Below are positions 10,720 to 24,202 of a DNA stretch of 64,000 nucleotides, piece by piece (positions within the stretch are counted from its first letter, which is position 1; every line of letters begins with the position of its first letter). The position numbers and the translations under genes were made by a program. Location: NCBI RefSeq assembly GCF_001039355.2, contig NW_019774480.1, positions 1-64,000 of the forward strand, written 5' to 3'. A model generated the notes under the pieces. It worked only from the letters and a program-made list of their open reading frames with translations. It searched no databases and was not told the DNA's origin. The stretch is from Lingula anatina. Its lineage: Eukaryota > Brachiopoda > Lingulata > Lingulida > Lingulidae.

Positions 10720-13035
10720 GTATATCGTTTGTGTTAACCCGTGGCGGCGCCTACAGGTCGCAGTATTAATATTCTTCTTTCACACTTTTCGACTCGAGAC
10801 AATTTACGCAGGTTCCGTTTGGTACAGCCCTTTTAAACATTTCAAGGGAGCGTGGACTAAACCACATCTACTAGTTTCTTATACGACTGAAATAAAGTCG
10901 ACATGTCAAGTCATAAACCAAATCGGTCTCTCTTCTAAAACTGCTCCTTTAAATATATATATGGATTTGTTGTATTTATTTATGAAGGTGATATTTAGGG
11001 CATTAATAACAAAAACAGAACACAATTACCATTTTGATATGTATATTTTGATGCATGAAGTAACGACGCATACGTGCATGTCAGAGATGCAGAGAGACAT
11101 ATTTATTAACTGAGATACATAAATTATATGCGAACTCTACATGATTAAAATAATGCCAATTCCATTATGATGCGCATACATGTAGGCTATGTCTAATTCC
11201 AGTTTTGATAATATAAAAATTTCTAAGTGACGTAACAACATAAACAATCTATAAATCTTGTCATAAAATGTTTTTGATTTGAGCAAATTGCTATTGATGT
11301 CGGACGTTGTAATTTTTCATATGTTTTATAATAAAGCTGTTCGTGATAATATTCGCATGCACACGAAACACTAGTAAGTGGGTTTGAGTCCATTGTTTGA
11401 AATACAAATAAAAATAGCCTTAATGTATTTAACCGAACATGCAGTCATTTGCTTTTCTGTTATTAGACCACGGTTAAGTGACCATAAGAATAACAGCGAA
11501 CTTATCTATACTGACCACTACTCGAATATATTGACAAATCTTTAAATCACAACCAACTTAGCATGAATGGATATTCCCTGTTTCTTTAAAAAAAAATAAA
11601 AACAGGGTGGAATGTACAGAATGTCTAGATTAACCACTTTACATGCAGTGGTATGATATTTTGATATATGTCATGTGGTTTGTATATAACAGTTGTGATA
11701 CACTGTATGTTATATACGCGTAACATATAACATATTTGATATGTTATGTGTTACAGGTATGTAAATAACGTGATATCTATCACGACTGTCACGTGTTATA
11801 TATATATATAACATCTGGATAACAAATGAATATTGAATACTATATTCATTCAGCTGTTCGAGTGGATAGGCATCACCCCACACCATCACGTTGGACGGGT
11901 ATATATAGCGCCATACGCTGGATGTCAACATCTTGGTGTGATAAACGTTTTGCTTTTTCAGGCTGTTTTTTAAATAGTGAAATGTTACTTACATTATACA
12001 TGTCAAATGTAGTAAAATATATGAAAGTGCAAAGTAATAAAATTCATGTAAATACATATGTTACAGACTTCATAAAACATTATCCCATATGTATATATGT
12101 GTGTGTATATAAATATATAGGTAAAGAAGATACATAATAAACAAAAAAATCCCTTGTTCCCATAAAACATTAAAGCATAACATGGACATATAAAAACTAA
12201 AGTAAATTATAACGATATATGCTAGAGATATATGTAGAGATATTTCGGACGACGGCAAACAAATACAAGTGAAAGTGTTGGTAAAACTAAACGCGTCCTA
12301 ATATGAATTTCAATATAAAACATAGAAATGTGAAAAATGCATTTGGTTTGGTGTTTAAATGGTTACATTCGTGCACACCCTTTAAGTGCAATAAAATACC
12401 ATGTACTCTTAAATATTCCTATACCTACTAAAGCCACAGTGCTGGCTATCATTAATTCTAAAATCATTAAGTAACCTGTTTACTTTTACAACATATTTTA
12501 ACAACATTAACTTTTAAGATGCTAGGCATGTAATAATAAATCATTATGCAAATTTGTGAAACACACGTGAAGTGCTTCATTGATGTTAGTAAGTTAAAAG
12601 AAATTTTCGTAAATCTCATTGATGATTATGCTGAAGCGATTACTTATAAACACTATTTCCATATTTGGATGTTTTTATGAGGCAGCACCGATTAGACTTG
12701 AGCTCAGTTTTATAAAAAAAAAATACCAAGTGCCATTTGCGTACATCAATATAAAATAAAATTCAAAATAACATATCATTTTTCTTTTCGTCCTTTGTAC
12801 GGAATTTCCGACAATATTCAGTGCTGAATAGCAGTTGATACAGCAGTGATCATAACCTTAAAGCATCCCAAAAAACAAAACAAAAATAAATAAATAAATA
12901 AAATAAATAAATAAAAATCAGTGCCCGCCCATGACACTTGACAATAGATAAATATTCCTAACAGAATTCTTCAACAATCTTCCGCTTGGTGACATTTTGG
13001 GAGCATCTTCTTTAAATACCACTGTAAGTGTCTGT
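10720..13035. other. intergenic region between convergent genes
   Basis: This separates the + strand peptide gene from the 3' end of the large - strand protease gene. It is very AT-rich, with palindromic ATATGTTATAT-type runs at 11.70-11.82 kb and (AAAT)n at about 12886-12916. No coding exon is recognised. Confidence 0.5.
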
Positions 13036-13057
13036 CACTGCCTTGCATGAAGTTAGT

Positions 13058-13063
13058 TTTATT
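13058..13063 (-). terminator. poly(A) signal overlapping the stop codon
   Basis: The last codons read GAA-TAA-AA on the - strand, so AATAAA contains the stop codon TAA. No other AATAAA was seen on the - strand in the following 400 bases. If used, the 3' UTR would be only about 20-30 nt. Confidence 0.4.
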
Positions 13064-13264
13064 CAGATCCTATAACCCCGTTGATCCAGTCCGTGAAATG
13101 GGTCACCCTGGAGAAAACATTGTAGAGAAAGTTCCCGTCTCGGTTGCAGCCGGAACCCCCAAAACTGAGAACACCTTGAATGTTCCACCTGCCAAACTTG
13201 TCCTGGCACATCAAAGGACTGCCGCTATCACCCTAGAACAATTAAATAGATAATGAATGTATAA

Positions 13265-13299
<35 letters not shown>

Positions 13300-14772
13300 A
13301 TGTATTTAATCATCATCGGTTCTTTAACAGTGAGACACAATTAAATGCACACACAGCTGGGGAAGGACAGTGAGAGAAAATGTGTGTGTGTGTGAGAGAG
13401 AGAGAATGAGTGAGACCCATTCGATTGTTGCTATTGTTGTCAAAAACATGAAAAAAATCAACTACTGTTCATTGAGTATGGATGACCCGCAGGCCTACAA
13501 CTCAATGTATTTCACCTTTAGTGAACCTAACGGCAATTAGTAGCGTACAACGGTCAAACAACTTACCCCACATCCCATAATATAGCCATTTCCGTATCCG
13601 GCGCAGAACACACGGTCAAAGTCGTAATTCCTGAGAAGATTCAAATTGGAGGCTTTGCACGTGGCTTCCGTGACTGGTGTCATCTTCGCCTCTTTTAGTA
13701 CGGCTTGCGGGTAAGCTGGTATAGACATTGTGAAAGTTTTTAGAATTTTGAAACGATTTCTCGAAAAGCAGTAACTTACGCGACAAGCTGAAATACGCTC
13801 TTTTTATGATAAAAAAGCCAGGCTTTTAAAGATTATTAACTTTTTCGTTGTTCCGACATTGAATGCGTATAAATAGTATCCATGTTAGACGTCATATATA
13901 TGTTTAGTCAAAAGGGCATTAAAATGCAAAATCTAATCCAAAGTTGCGCTTGTATGGTTAAGGAAGAAAAATAATATCCAATACTTACAATTGTGGTCAG
14001 CATCCGTATTCCCCCATCCGGCAATGAAACAGTGTTTGGGCAGTGGCGTATAAGCTGCATCCGGTACGCATCCAGCCCGGATGTTATCCGTGAAGTTAAG
14101 CGGATAGGGAAGCTTCACAAGGGCAATGTCATAAGAGTAATTAGAATTGAACTGAGTATCGAATTTTCCCTCGGGGTGGACGATGATGCGTTCTGGACGC
14201 ACGCGGATTGCCCCCGCCCCCGGCTGAAGACGGTTGACGGTTCCGATGATGATTTCAAACTTGTAAGGCGCCTTGTGCTTCAACCTGGAAGACAAAGTGG
14301 AAAGTTAATTTTAGTAACTGTGATATGCACTTAAAGTTACCCATGTATATTTTTACCTTACTTGAATTTGTCAGAATAAGTCAACAAATCAACGTACTTT
14401 AAATAGGAATGGCGTTTATTATTTTTTGTTAATAAAATATAAAAAAAGTGTCTGGATTATCAGATTCATATCGTTAAATTTTTTGTGTTGCTACTTTTTT
14501 TATTGTATTGTTATTCTACAAATAATATTTGCCAATTCGATGATTTGTCTATTCTTATAGCTTCATTCTATGCCTATGGAAAATCCCCAATCCCACTTAC
14601 AAGTCAAAACAATGGGCAGCCGACAGCAGCCATTGGTTACTTATGATAGCAGCCCCGCAGTGATGATAGCCTAGATAGTGAATGGCTGCCATCCAAGGCC
14701 ACGTGCCATCCTGGACGTAATTTCCTCCAACCACGAACGTCGACAGTGATGACCTTACTCGCTCACCGCAAT
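13059..14772 (-). CDS. exons 37-40: trypsin-like domain 2, C-terminal
   Basis: Exons 14601-14772, 13989-14284, 13567-13715 and 13059-13232. The activation junction reads Ser-Thr-Phe|Val-Val-Gly-Gly (1936/1937), so P1 is Phe. The triad is His-1977 (SAAHC), Asp-2033 (YDIAL) and Ser-2132 (GGDSGSP), and oxyanion Gly-193 is intact. By alignment of the surrounding cysteines, residue 189 is Met and the residue at 226, normally Gly, is Phe (Asn-Phe-Leu-Tyr in place of Pro-Gly-x-Tyr), so the S1 pocket is probably filled. Gly-197 is Ser. Cys-1925 and the Cys of Ala-Gly-Cys-Val-Pro can tether the domain to its propeptide. The protein ends ten residues after the final Asp-Trp helix. It may have narrow specificity, need an unusual activator, or be catalytically poor. 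Confidence 0.85.
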
Positions 14773-17700
14773 CTGTAAATAAAAAAGGAACATAATGTGT
14801 TTTTTTTTAAGTATCATTCAGCATAAGATGTGCATAGCATAAATACCTGGAACAAAATACATGTTCAACGACCAGTTTTGTAGTTTGATATATCTTTAAA
14901 GCGACTGGTAATATAGCATATCTTCTTTCACAACCACTATTCTCAACAAACGAGGGGGCAGGAACAATATATCTGAAAACACTTCTTATTGAGTAAACTA
15001 GTAGCTTGAGCTGGATACGTAATAACAAAGTTACGTAAGTGCAATGCTGCATTTCTTACCTTTTTCTACGCATGTCAGAGACACCGCGCTGTTGTTTGGG
15101 CACGTGGCACTAGACGGGAATAAATAGTAATAGGTTAATGATAAGATACACCAGAATGTACATAAATAAGTTTTACAATGTACAAGATGTCCTTATTTTT
15201 TATTAAACCTAATTTAAGGTAACAATACTTATCTATACCTAAAACAATTGGGAACGTATGGTAGAAATTTCGTCATAAACTATAATTATTACCACTGTCA
15301 AAACAATTTAAATGTGTATTTCACTGGCAAAGTGTGATTCCAGGTAATATCAATTCATATGTAATATAATTACCTCACATCTCCCTGGAAAACCATATTG
15401 TTATCCAAGCCTTGTACATGGTAAAATGAGGTCGCCCCGCTTACTGTGGTGGCCGTAGACGTGTTCACTGACCTGTGATAATATAAAACAAAAACGAGTT
15501 TGATTCTTAACCTCAAAAAATAATACGCAAAGACCACAAAAGGACAACTTTCGACCTCATTTTGAATTTTGAAAAATGAAAGGATTCTCTATAGTAAGTA
15601 GATAAATAACCAAGCAGTTTGACTTTGTCTGTTGTCTAATTGGAAAGATATTTTGTGATTAAAATATAAATAAACAGATTAACAAATGAAAATAATAATG
15701 ACAAATATGAAAAAGTAAAGATGATAAGAATAAGTAATATAGTCAATTTATATACAAAACATATGCAAAGGGGATCATAAAATGCATCTCTCCATTTGTC
15801 ACAACAAGTGTCGAGCATGAATCATTTGAAGCAGATCTCAAAAAGAAAAAGAATTATCAAAAAAAAAAAAAAAAATAATAATACTATACAGAAATGCATT
15901 TGAGTACTGTAAAACGTTTGTTACTATTTCAACGGCGTTTTGTGGGAGTAGCGTTATGGTCCCTCTTTGTACTCACTTGAAGCCATTTTGGCGACAAACA
16001 GTGTCACTCCAGGTCGTGTTCCAGGTGGCAGCACAGACCGGGTACCAAGACGCGTTCTTCATCAGTTCAAGGTCATTGGAAGAAATACGTGCTGAAAGAG
16101 AAACAGTATGAGAGTAATATTCATAAAATATACAAAGAGAAATAATAGTTGACAGCCGCTAAATGCTGTACTACATTCGGAGTGTTCATCGATTTCATTA
16201 AAAAAAAACAGTATGAGTAAATAATGGGTACTGCAATCCACCTTTACTTCATGCATTTTCTATATCATATCAAATTAAACGCACGCTGATTCTCAAACAT
16301 TTTTTTTTTAATTTTGCTCTTTATTTTACCAGTCTCTTTATTGACTGAATCCAATTAGCAACTTTGCACCTGCTCTATAATCTTTCTGACTTCGCAAAAT
16401 GCCAAATATCACACTTGAATTGGATAATCTACCACAGCCGTCAAAACAAGGACAGAATTACTAGGACAGTGTATCTTTACTTGAATGTTATTATTATCAC
16501 TATCACTTAACTACTACGCCACTTGGGGTGGTATTTAGTTAAATATGAATAATGGTACTTGTCTCCTTACCACAGCCGTCCTCGTCAGACATGTCACCAC
16601 AGTCGTCAACCCCGTTACACTGCAGGGTGCCAGAGACACATACCCTGTTAGAGCACGAGAACTCCCCCGGATTACACGCATCTGAGGGTAGGAAAACATG
16701 AAGAACTTATTATTATTATTACTCGTTTAAAAAAGAGTAAAGTTCTTGCACCATAGCTGTATTACAGTATATGATCTAAAGCTGCAGTCCTTTTTCCAAC
16801 TGAATAATTGAAAGAAAAATATGAGCAGGGTAGAGTAATGCACATTTAAGCTGTTGCTCTAAAAGTCACCTTTTATGTCGCTGATATTGTTTTTCTTAAA
16901 TAGGAATTTTGACAACACTGGACTGAGTGTACTAACATATTTTTGTTTTTATCGCTTTTTTAGATAGAACTCATGACATGTTGAATAACCGTTGTGAAAA
17001 AAATAACGACAAATGAAATTAAATACTACTACATGTACTACTACTACTACTACTACTACTACTAATATTAATAATAATAATAATATCGTACAGCATCCTA
17101 GTTCGTCCTGTCCTCCAGGGCAGTCGTCCTTGCCGTCACACAGCCACTCGTTCATAATACAGGAACCGTCTGCGCACCTGTACTCCCCGGTACGACAAGC
17201 TGGTTGGAGAGAGAAAGAATAAACGTTAAAAATGAAGCATCACGAATAGTACATTTTAGATTGAAGTAGTCGTTTTCATGGTAACAGCAGCTAATAGTTT
17301 ATAAAAACGTTAATTAATGAATATATGTTAATTTATTTAATATTTGGGCTATGACGTTCCGATTCGTTCATGATTTTGAGCGTGTGCTCAAACATGTATG
17401 CTTTCAAGCATGTGCTACTGTCCGACGCGTGTATGGTGGGATGAGGCATGCATAAACTGAACTAAATCGAACTTATTGAGTGTTGATACAATATTAGAAT
17501 ATTAGGACATGAATAATTGATTTTTCATTTTTGAAATGTAAAAAACATGTAATTACAGACACTGTCAAAATAATAGCCTCAATTATCACCAGAAACACAT
17601 GGAGTGATACCACAAGACACTTACGACATCTTTGTTCGTCCGAATTGTCCGTACACTCGTCGAAGCCATTACACAACTTGTCACGTGACAGGCAGATCCC

Positions 17701-18797
17701 ATTTGTGCAGCGAAACTGATCAGATTGGCAACCTGGGAAAGTTTAATTTGTTTGTGTTACTTTACTAGATCAACATAAATAAATAACATATACACATGAG
17801 TTTTAGGTCTTATTTATTGTATATATCTAAAGCTAATTTTATATGATCATATTCCGTTCTGTGATACGTTTGTTTCATCTTCTTTTACACCGTCATAAAT
17901 CCTTATTGTATATTTAGTATAAAATAACTGACTTCGGTTTTCTTCACTCACACTAGATTTCCCCAAAAATATTGAAAACCACTGCTTATAGCCATACCAC
18001 ATAATTTTAATGCTAATATTTTAGTAGGCTACTGCAATCTAGTGCAATCTACTTCCTACATTGCGCATGCCACACACATTGTGATATGTAACAACATAAA
18101 ATGAGGAAATTAGAGACCAGATATACGAGATAAAAACTTCACTTACTACATTGTTTCTCGTCACTTTGGTCTCCGCAGTTGTCAAAGCCGTTACACGTTA
18201 GTGCCAGGGATATACACTGTCCAGTGGCACACTTAAACTGACCTGTGGTACAGTCTGGAATATAATATAATATAATATAATATAATATAATATAATATAA
18301 TATAATATAATATAATATAATATAATGTAGTTACAATTAAGTAATACATAATACAACCATTTAGCATTATACATTTAAGAACAAAAAAAAACGTAGTATG
18401 ATATATAACTATTTTCCAATGATTAAATCAAAATTTGAGACAAATGGTGGTATATGTATTAAGCTTGATCTGCAGTTGAATCTTAGCCGAATTTGTCCAA
18501 GTCTGAATATACAGTACATAATTTGTATAATAATGCCTTAAGATATATTATTTATTATAACTCTAATTGTTTTTTTTTATGCTATAACGTGTTAAATGTC
18601 TGTATACTTACTACAAACAGTCTCATCGGAGTAGTCATTGCAGTCGTTTTGGCCGTCACAAAGCTTGTTCTGAGGCACACACTTCTCTCCATTGTGGCAG
18701 CGGAATAAATCTGGACTGCAAGCTGACAAGGGAGACAATGATTTGATATGAATTGATGCTTCTGCCAGACAAAATATTTTGATTTCATAGAAAAATC

Positions 18798-18835
<38 letters not shown>

Positions 18836-19156
18836 CCGGCTTGTGGAGCACAAGATCGCCCAGAGATCTGAAGGTCGCTGGTTCAATCCCGGCTCGCGGC
18901 ATCACTTTTTAAATTTATTTTTATTTTGTTTTATTTATTTTTTTTTATCTGAAGATTGTCACCTTTTTTCTCAATTTATCCTTTGTAAATTTCATTCTAG
19001 TTTAATAATTAAGTCATCAGTAACATTTAGCGTGACTCTGGGGCATCTTCAAATGCGCACAAATTACCATTTTATCTTCCATCAGTAAGCCAATTATTCC
19101 TAATAATATCACTTTATATCAGCGGCCAAACGATCCACTTTCAAAATGATAAGAAA

Positions 19157-19193
<37 letters not shown>

Positions 19194-19506
19194 CCGGCTT
19201 GTGGAGCACAAGATCGTCCAGAGATCTGAAGGTCGCTGGTTCAATCCCGGCTCGCGGCACCATTTTTCAATTTATTACATTTTGTTTTACTTTGTTTTAT
19301 TTATTTATTTTTTGAAGATTGCCACATTTTTCTTAAGGTATAGTTTGATATATAACTATTATAAGTCATTAGTATCAATTAGTTATGATTCGGGCATTTT
19401 CAAATGCGCGCATATTACCATTTTATCTCCCATCATTAAGCCAATTATTCATAATTATATCAAATTATATCAGCGGCGAAATTTTCCTCTGCCAATTCGC
19501 ATGAAA

Positions 19507-19543
<37 letters not shown>

Positions 19544-22500
19544 CCGGCTTGTGGAGCACAAGGTCGTCCAGAGATCTGAAGGTCGCTGGTTCAATCCCGG
19601 CTCGCGGCACACTTTTTCTCTATTATTATTTTGTCTTTTCGACAACGATAAGTTTTACAAACTTGGCCATACCAACAGATTTAAATACATTTTTGATTTC
19701 AAATAAGTTTTAAAAATGACGATAAATTGATATATAAAACAAATAATACAGAGGACGATTTTTTTACCTGCGGCACAGTGGATAGGTTCATCACTAGCAT
19801 CCGGGCAGTCAGGCTGGCCATCACAGAATGACGTGTTCCTAACACAATGTCCGCTGCTACAGGCAAAGGTCCCGGGGCCACACGCTACAAAGAGAAATAT
19901 TCATTCACTTTATTTATATTAAAGGGGTGCACGTCTTAAACAAGTTTCTGCAACATATTAAAAAATTTATATAAAGGCAAATGTCTCTAGGCCAAACGCT
20001 AAAAAGATTAATATTCGTTCACATTATTCACAGAGGGAGGCGGGCATATACGTCTTTTACATATGTCTGTAATCATATGAGAATTCTCTACACCTGGTTC
20101 TAGGCTTTCACTAAACCAATGTAAAACATTATCAGATATATATTACAATGAGATACACCTGTTTTGTGGTTTCAACCAAATTCACGTACATTAATGTTAA
20201 AAAGAACGCGTGAAACCGGTGTCAAGAAATGGAGGGTCCGTGTAGCCTAGAGACTGCACATCTGAAGGGGAGAGAGCTTAGGGTTGGGTTGCCTGACAGG
20301 GTTTAGATCTAAGACAGGACTTCTCAGTACAAAACAATGGGAAAAGGATTGTACATCATTTGAGGGGGGAAGGCTGCATGATATCGGCAACAGAAAGCGG
20401 AATACGATATAAAAAAGGGAATAAACCAAAACTGGACGCTAGAACAGAACTGTGATCTTCACTACTTACTGCAGTTGGCTTCGTCTGAGAAATCCTCACA
20501 GTCGTTCCTGAAGTCGCAAGTTCTGTAAACGCTGAGACACACGCCGGACGGTTTACACTTGAATCCCCACTGATTATCACAGAAAGCTGTAATTAAATTT
20601 GTAACGTTTAACAAATGCCATTTGTAATGAACAAGTGGGGTCCATCTGAACGATACCAAAATCATGGGAGGAAAGTGTGTAGTAAATGTGAATTCTTTCT
20701 GGGTCCTCGTGAATTTTACGTTACGCTTTTTTTGTCACGTTTTAGTTTGAGAGAGAAAGAGAGAGAAAGAGAGAGAGAGGATAAGAGAAGAGAACTTACT
20801 GCAGTTTGCTGGTTCGTCTTCTCCGCCCGGACAGTCAAATATCCTGTCACACACCTTGTGCTGCATAATACACTGGCCGTTACTGCACCGAAACTGGTCT
20901 GGACGACACTCTGGAATAATAATATATAATAATATATAGGCCTATAATATAACAATTTGTTTCACTTTACATTATACACTGGATATTACTGTACCTAAAC
21001 TGAACTGGATGGCTCTCTAGGATAATAATATATTTTATATAACTCAAAACATACTTAAACAAAAATTATTTGCAGTAACAAATGAAATATCTGATACCTC
21101 GTGGCATCCTCCACCCCCTCCCTCTTAGTTGATTAATAAACAGAATTTTAATATATCTGAATTGACTTTCTTCCAATCAACTGACACAGTGCAAGTGCAC
21201 TGAAATTCCAATAGTGTAAGTAAACTTCGTTCTCTTATAATATTTTCTTTCTTTGAGACAAACCGTACTTACCACATCCGGGTTTTTCATCGCTGCTGTC
21301 CGGGCACTCGTGGTAGCCATTACACCAGAAGTCAACAATACGACATCTGCCATCGTCGCACCTGAATTCACCTCTTTCGCACTCTGAAAGTACCATTTTA
21401 CGGCAACGACGTCACGTGAAATACTGACGTGCAGTAGCACGTGCAAGTTCTATTCATTTTGTATTATGATGAAAAAGCGTGAAAGGGCACAACCTATAAT
21501 TGAGATTAGCTTCATTCAGAAAAGGAAAGAAATGTATCGACATAAAATGGTGCATATTTCTACTTGGGAATATAGGCCTACTTATTTACGTTATTTCAGT
21601 GGCACAAGGCTTCTGTAGAGTTGCCCTGAAAACTTACCCTTCGCACACGTCCTTTCGTCCGGCAAGGTACTATAACCACGCGGGCAGAGACATTGTCTGT
21701 GGGTGACATTCAAAGCTACACACGTGTGACTACAGTTGCCGTTGTTTTCCCGACATGGGTCACAGTTGCTCTCGTCTTGGCCATCGAAGCAATCATTAGA
21801 ACCATCACAAATCTGAGATACCCGGATGCAGCTGCCGTCTGAACACTGGGAGTGGTCGGACGGACAGGCTGGAACAGACATACGTACATGAGAAAAATGA
21901 AGTAAATAAGACTAAAACTACGTGATTCGACATAGAATACATTTTATTAAATTCAAATACATAAATAAATTATAAATAAATAAATACAAATATAAAAAAA
22001 TAGATAAATCAAACGAAGAAAGAAAGAAAAATGATTGAAAGAAAAGAAGAAAAAGAAACAGATGACCACAGTATTCCACCATAATCTACTTACACACTGC
22101 ACAAGTAACGCCATCTGGTAGCAGATTATATCCCGCAGGACAGGAGCAAACCTTGGTATCGTTCACAGTTGCGCAGAAGTGGCTACAGCCGCCATTGTTG
22201 TTCCGGCAGAGGTCGCACCCTGTCTCGTCCCAGTTGTCACCACAGTCGTTATAGCCGTCACACCGGAGCGAGGGCGGTATACAGAGACCGGTGTTTGGAC
22301 ACTGGATCTCATCGGTGAAACATTCTGGAAATGTTAATGAGCATGTTAATAACGTTGAAGTATCAATGAACATATGTTATTTTAGTTTTTTGAAATTAAC
22401 AATTTACGTCTTCATAACTCTATGTATAATGTTACTTAAAGTTTTCTTTTTTTCTGACGCTTAAACAGTAACTTTGGCCTAAATTTGCCATATGGAATAT

Positions 22501-24141
22501 TGCGGCAGCTTCGCAGATGAATTGATTTTGAAATACGTTGTGGAGCTCTGTTGGCCGTATATGCAAATGTTTGCTCTCATTTTAGGAACTGGGGAGGGGG
22601 GGTCCCGCCATTTTGTGTTAGCAAGGGACCGGGGTATTGGCCTGAAGACTCCCATCGCCCTCCCGTGAAGAATACTTACCACACCCCAGCTCGTCGGTGT
22701 AATCAGTACAATCACCCAGGTTATCACAGCGACTGGTGTTCTTGATACACTTGCCATTCCCGCACTGGAACTCACAGACTGAAATATTTATAAAAATATT
22801 TAAGAACTGTATATGACAGACAGACAGAAACACAGGTCGTCAGATAGATATATAGATAGATAGATAGACAGATAGATAGATAGATACATGTAGACAAATA
22901 GATAGATAAATGGAGGGAGGAAGAAATACGTACTACAATTAATGAAGCGTAAGATTTCAAAGTGAAATAAGGTTAATAAATTAAAAAAAAAACATTTTTG
23001 TTTTTTTTTATACTTAAAAATGAACACTGAACTGTCTGTTGCTTCAGGCTTTAGACTATTGATTCTCGGAATTCACTTCAGAACATTTTGATGAAGATAA
23101 CTATAGGGCCTATAGTCTGTACACAAAAGATATTCCATTCACTTTCTACATGCCATATATATCTCAGAGGTTGTAAATTGTTCCTCTCAAAGAAGAGAAC
23201 ATTTATATTTAAATTTTACTCCCTCTAATGTTAAGAAAAATAGGCATTTAGAGAAGGCATATAAAGTGTTTAAATATTTTGACATATTTTAGAATCTAAA
23301 AGATTTTAAACATGAAATGTTCATTTTCTTTAAGCATATTGGAATGGTACACATTAAAATTACGTTCAACAACACCTAGGACAAATAACACAGCGTCCAA
23401 CAATAAAAGTAAACATCGAAAACAGAAAGACGTAGAAAAAGGTTTTGTTTAGACAAAATTAGCATCATACTTCGATTATCCCGTTTTCCCTTGCAAACAA
23501 TTAGCGGTGGTTAAACACAGTGGAACCTTCGTCGTTTCTATAGTATCGTTTTATTTTCAAGTTAGAAAAATAATATGGAAATTCCATCTTATTTACTATG
23601 GTAAAGACCTAATGCTGTACTGAAACAGAATCAACTTTAACATTGATTTGTCTTTCATTTCAATTAGTATATTCCTTATCATTACAATGATAATTTTTCT
23701 TACACAAAATGACTATAATCATCGACATTTTCTTCCTAAGATATCAGTTAGCAAATAAAATTCATATTGTATCCTTTTCATACTACTCCTCGAGTTCATA
23801 TTTAGAAAGCCTACACAAGTATTTAAAAACGAATCCGTTTTTCTATACTATAAACAAAACAACGTACACGTAATATCTTAATTATATTTCTTCTGTCTAT
23901 ATTTATTTTTTTAATGATCTTATAATAACAACTATAATTACAGTACATTTCCTGTTTCCTCAACACTTCACATCTCTCAGACTCTCTGTAAATCTGTCTA
24001 TCTTCCCTCTCTCTTTCTCTTTGAATGTATATGTGTGTTTGTGTGTGTTTGTGTAATCGGTAAATTTCAACACCATTCTGGAGGTAGCATTCAAAGTATT
24101 AAACATCCATATAACAATACAAACTAGTACAATATGACTAC

Positions 24142-24202
<61 letters not shown>

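Noticed and set aside
13993-14334. + strand 113-codon open frame opposite protease domain 2
   Set aside because: Antisense shadow of exon 38, which has conserved catalytic residues on the - strand.
19201-19713. Long + strand open frame of 170 codons across tRNA array 1 (and similar frames at 18843, 31317, 31522)
   Set aside because: They read through tRNA genes and T-rich spacers; the recurring peptide is only the translated tRNA sequence.
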